From: Candidatus Goldiibacteriota bacterium
GTDB lineage: Bacteria; Oederibacteriota; PGYV01; DSYL01
Reading direction: 5' to 3'
Length of the DNA stretch: 59,014 bases
NCBI GenBank assembly: GCA_018000835.1
Contig: JAGNJD010000003.1
Location: forward strand, 1 to 59,014
Of this stretch, positions 58,846-59,014 are shown piece by piece (position 1 is the stretch's first letter; the number at the start of each line of letters is the position of its first letter). The position numbers were made by a program, and so were the translations under genes. The notes beneath the pieces are model-generated. The model saw only the letters and a list, made by a program, of their open reading frames with translations, did not search any database and was not told the origin of the DNA.

Positions 58846-59014
58846 CATTGCGAGCGTCAGTGAAGCAATCTGGGTTTTATTTTACCAAAATCCCCCTTTA
58901 GTCCCCCTTTTTCAAAAGGAGGAAGATAAGACAAGTAATTTCCCCTTTTTGGAAAAGAGGGGCCAGGGGAGATTTTATTTCTTTCAAATCCCCCTTTAGT
59001 CCCCCTTTTTCAAA
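58846..59014. repeat. ATTGCGAG repeat followed by CCCCCTTT-type palindromes
   Basis: CATTGCGAGCGTCAGTGAAG, then CAATCT, is the same type as at 32262. After it come CCCCCTTTAGTCCCCCTTTT and AAAGAGGGGCCAGGGGAGAT, the same palindromes as in the array at 50767-51930 but in the reverse orientation. They run off the window end. Confidence 0.6.

Larger units (their letters stand above)
58608..59014. other. Repeat-rich intergenic region at the window end
   Basis: It contains a minus-strand partial A/T-rich repeat (58628-58652), the short repeat ACAAGAGATATAGTTTG (about 58691-58707), an ATTGCGAG/GAAGCAAT piece (58846-58871) and CCCCCTTT-type palindromes (58888-59014). No convincing gene is seen. Confidence 0.6.

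Overview
The window is AT-rich DNA (roughly 35% G+C by eye) from an uncultured-type bacterium with a Gram-negative style envelope: lipoprotein signal peptides, a heptosyltransferase-like GT9 enzyme, several membrane glycosyltransferases and large secreted proteins with very long Thr-x-Thr stalks and FlgD-like C-terminal modules. Thr/Pro stalks of this kind, together with Hdr/Mvh genes, recall candidate phyla such as Candidatus Goldiibacteriota (Goldbacteria). That placement is an inference; rpoD, dnaG or ychF placed in a tree would settle it.

Layout. 0-3 kb: two remnants of one IS30-type element flank a Thr-rich lipoprotein gene. 3.0-3.5 kb: three tRNAs (Thr-TGT, Gly-TCC, Asp-GTC). 3.6-10 kb: a TauE/SafE permease, a fused GHMP sugar kinase and GalU-type uridylyltransferase, and two tandem GT39-like glycosyltransferases. 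10.2-17.2 kb: an RRM protein, then an expanded macromolecular-synthesis operon rpsU-yqeY-mpg-nif3-yqxD-dnaG-rpoD starting from a consensus promoter. 17.2-23.8 kb: GT9, methyltransferase, GT4 and two multi-spanning glycosyltransferases, mostly with overlapping ends. 23.8-27.1 kb: a DtxR-like regulator and a ferritin-like/VIT1 transporter separated by a decayed AbiE locus. 27.1-30.2 kb: two lipoproteins and ychF. 30.8-37.8 kb: hdrC-hdrB-hdrA-mvhD-mvhG-mvhA-protease, a complete heterodisulfide reductase/[NiFe]-hydrogenase complex of the flavin-based electron-bifurcating type. 37.8-39.8 kb: an ATPase relic, palindromic elements and an apparently intact AbiE-like pair in toxin-first order. 39.8-45.4 kb: a Gfo/Idh/MocA oxidoreductase, a LysM/M23 peptidase and two B12-binding radical SAM proteins. 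46.6-58.6 kb: a 1350-aa stalked surface protein, a four-unit intergenic repeat array, a xylulokinase-like kinase, and a two-gene operon that carries the modules of the 1350-aa protein split over two polypeptides.

How it fits together. H2-linked redox chemistry (Hdr/Mvh), house-keeping replication and transcription, sugar activation and glycan transfer, and surface proteins are the main themes. The GT39-type enzymes could modify the Thr-rich stalks, but this is inference. Dispersed non-coding repeats of at least four families (a structured element of about 130-160 bp, an A/T-rich 70-bp repeat placed just upstream of three promoters, CCCCCTTT-type palindromes, and ATTGCGAG-type repeats) fill most long intergenic regions.

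The tetramer ACGT is strikingly common in resident genes, mainly through C-ending codons before Val (GTN), and is almost absent from the two beta-propeller-like lipoprotein genes at 334-2313 and 27109-28272. These two genes therefore look acquired.
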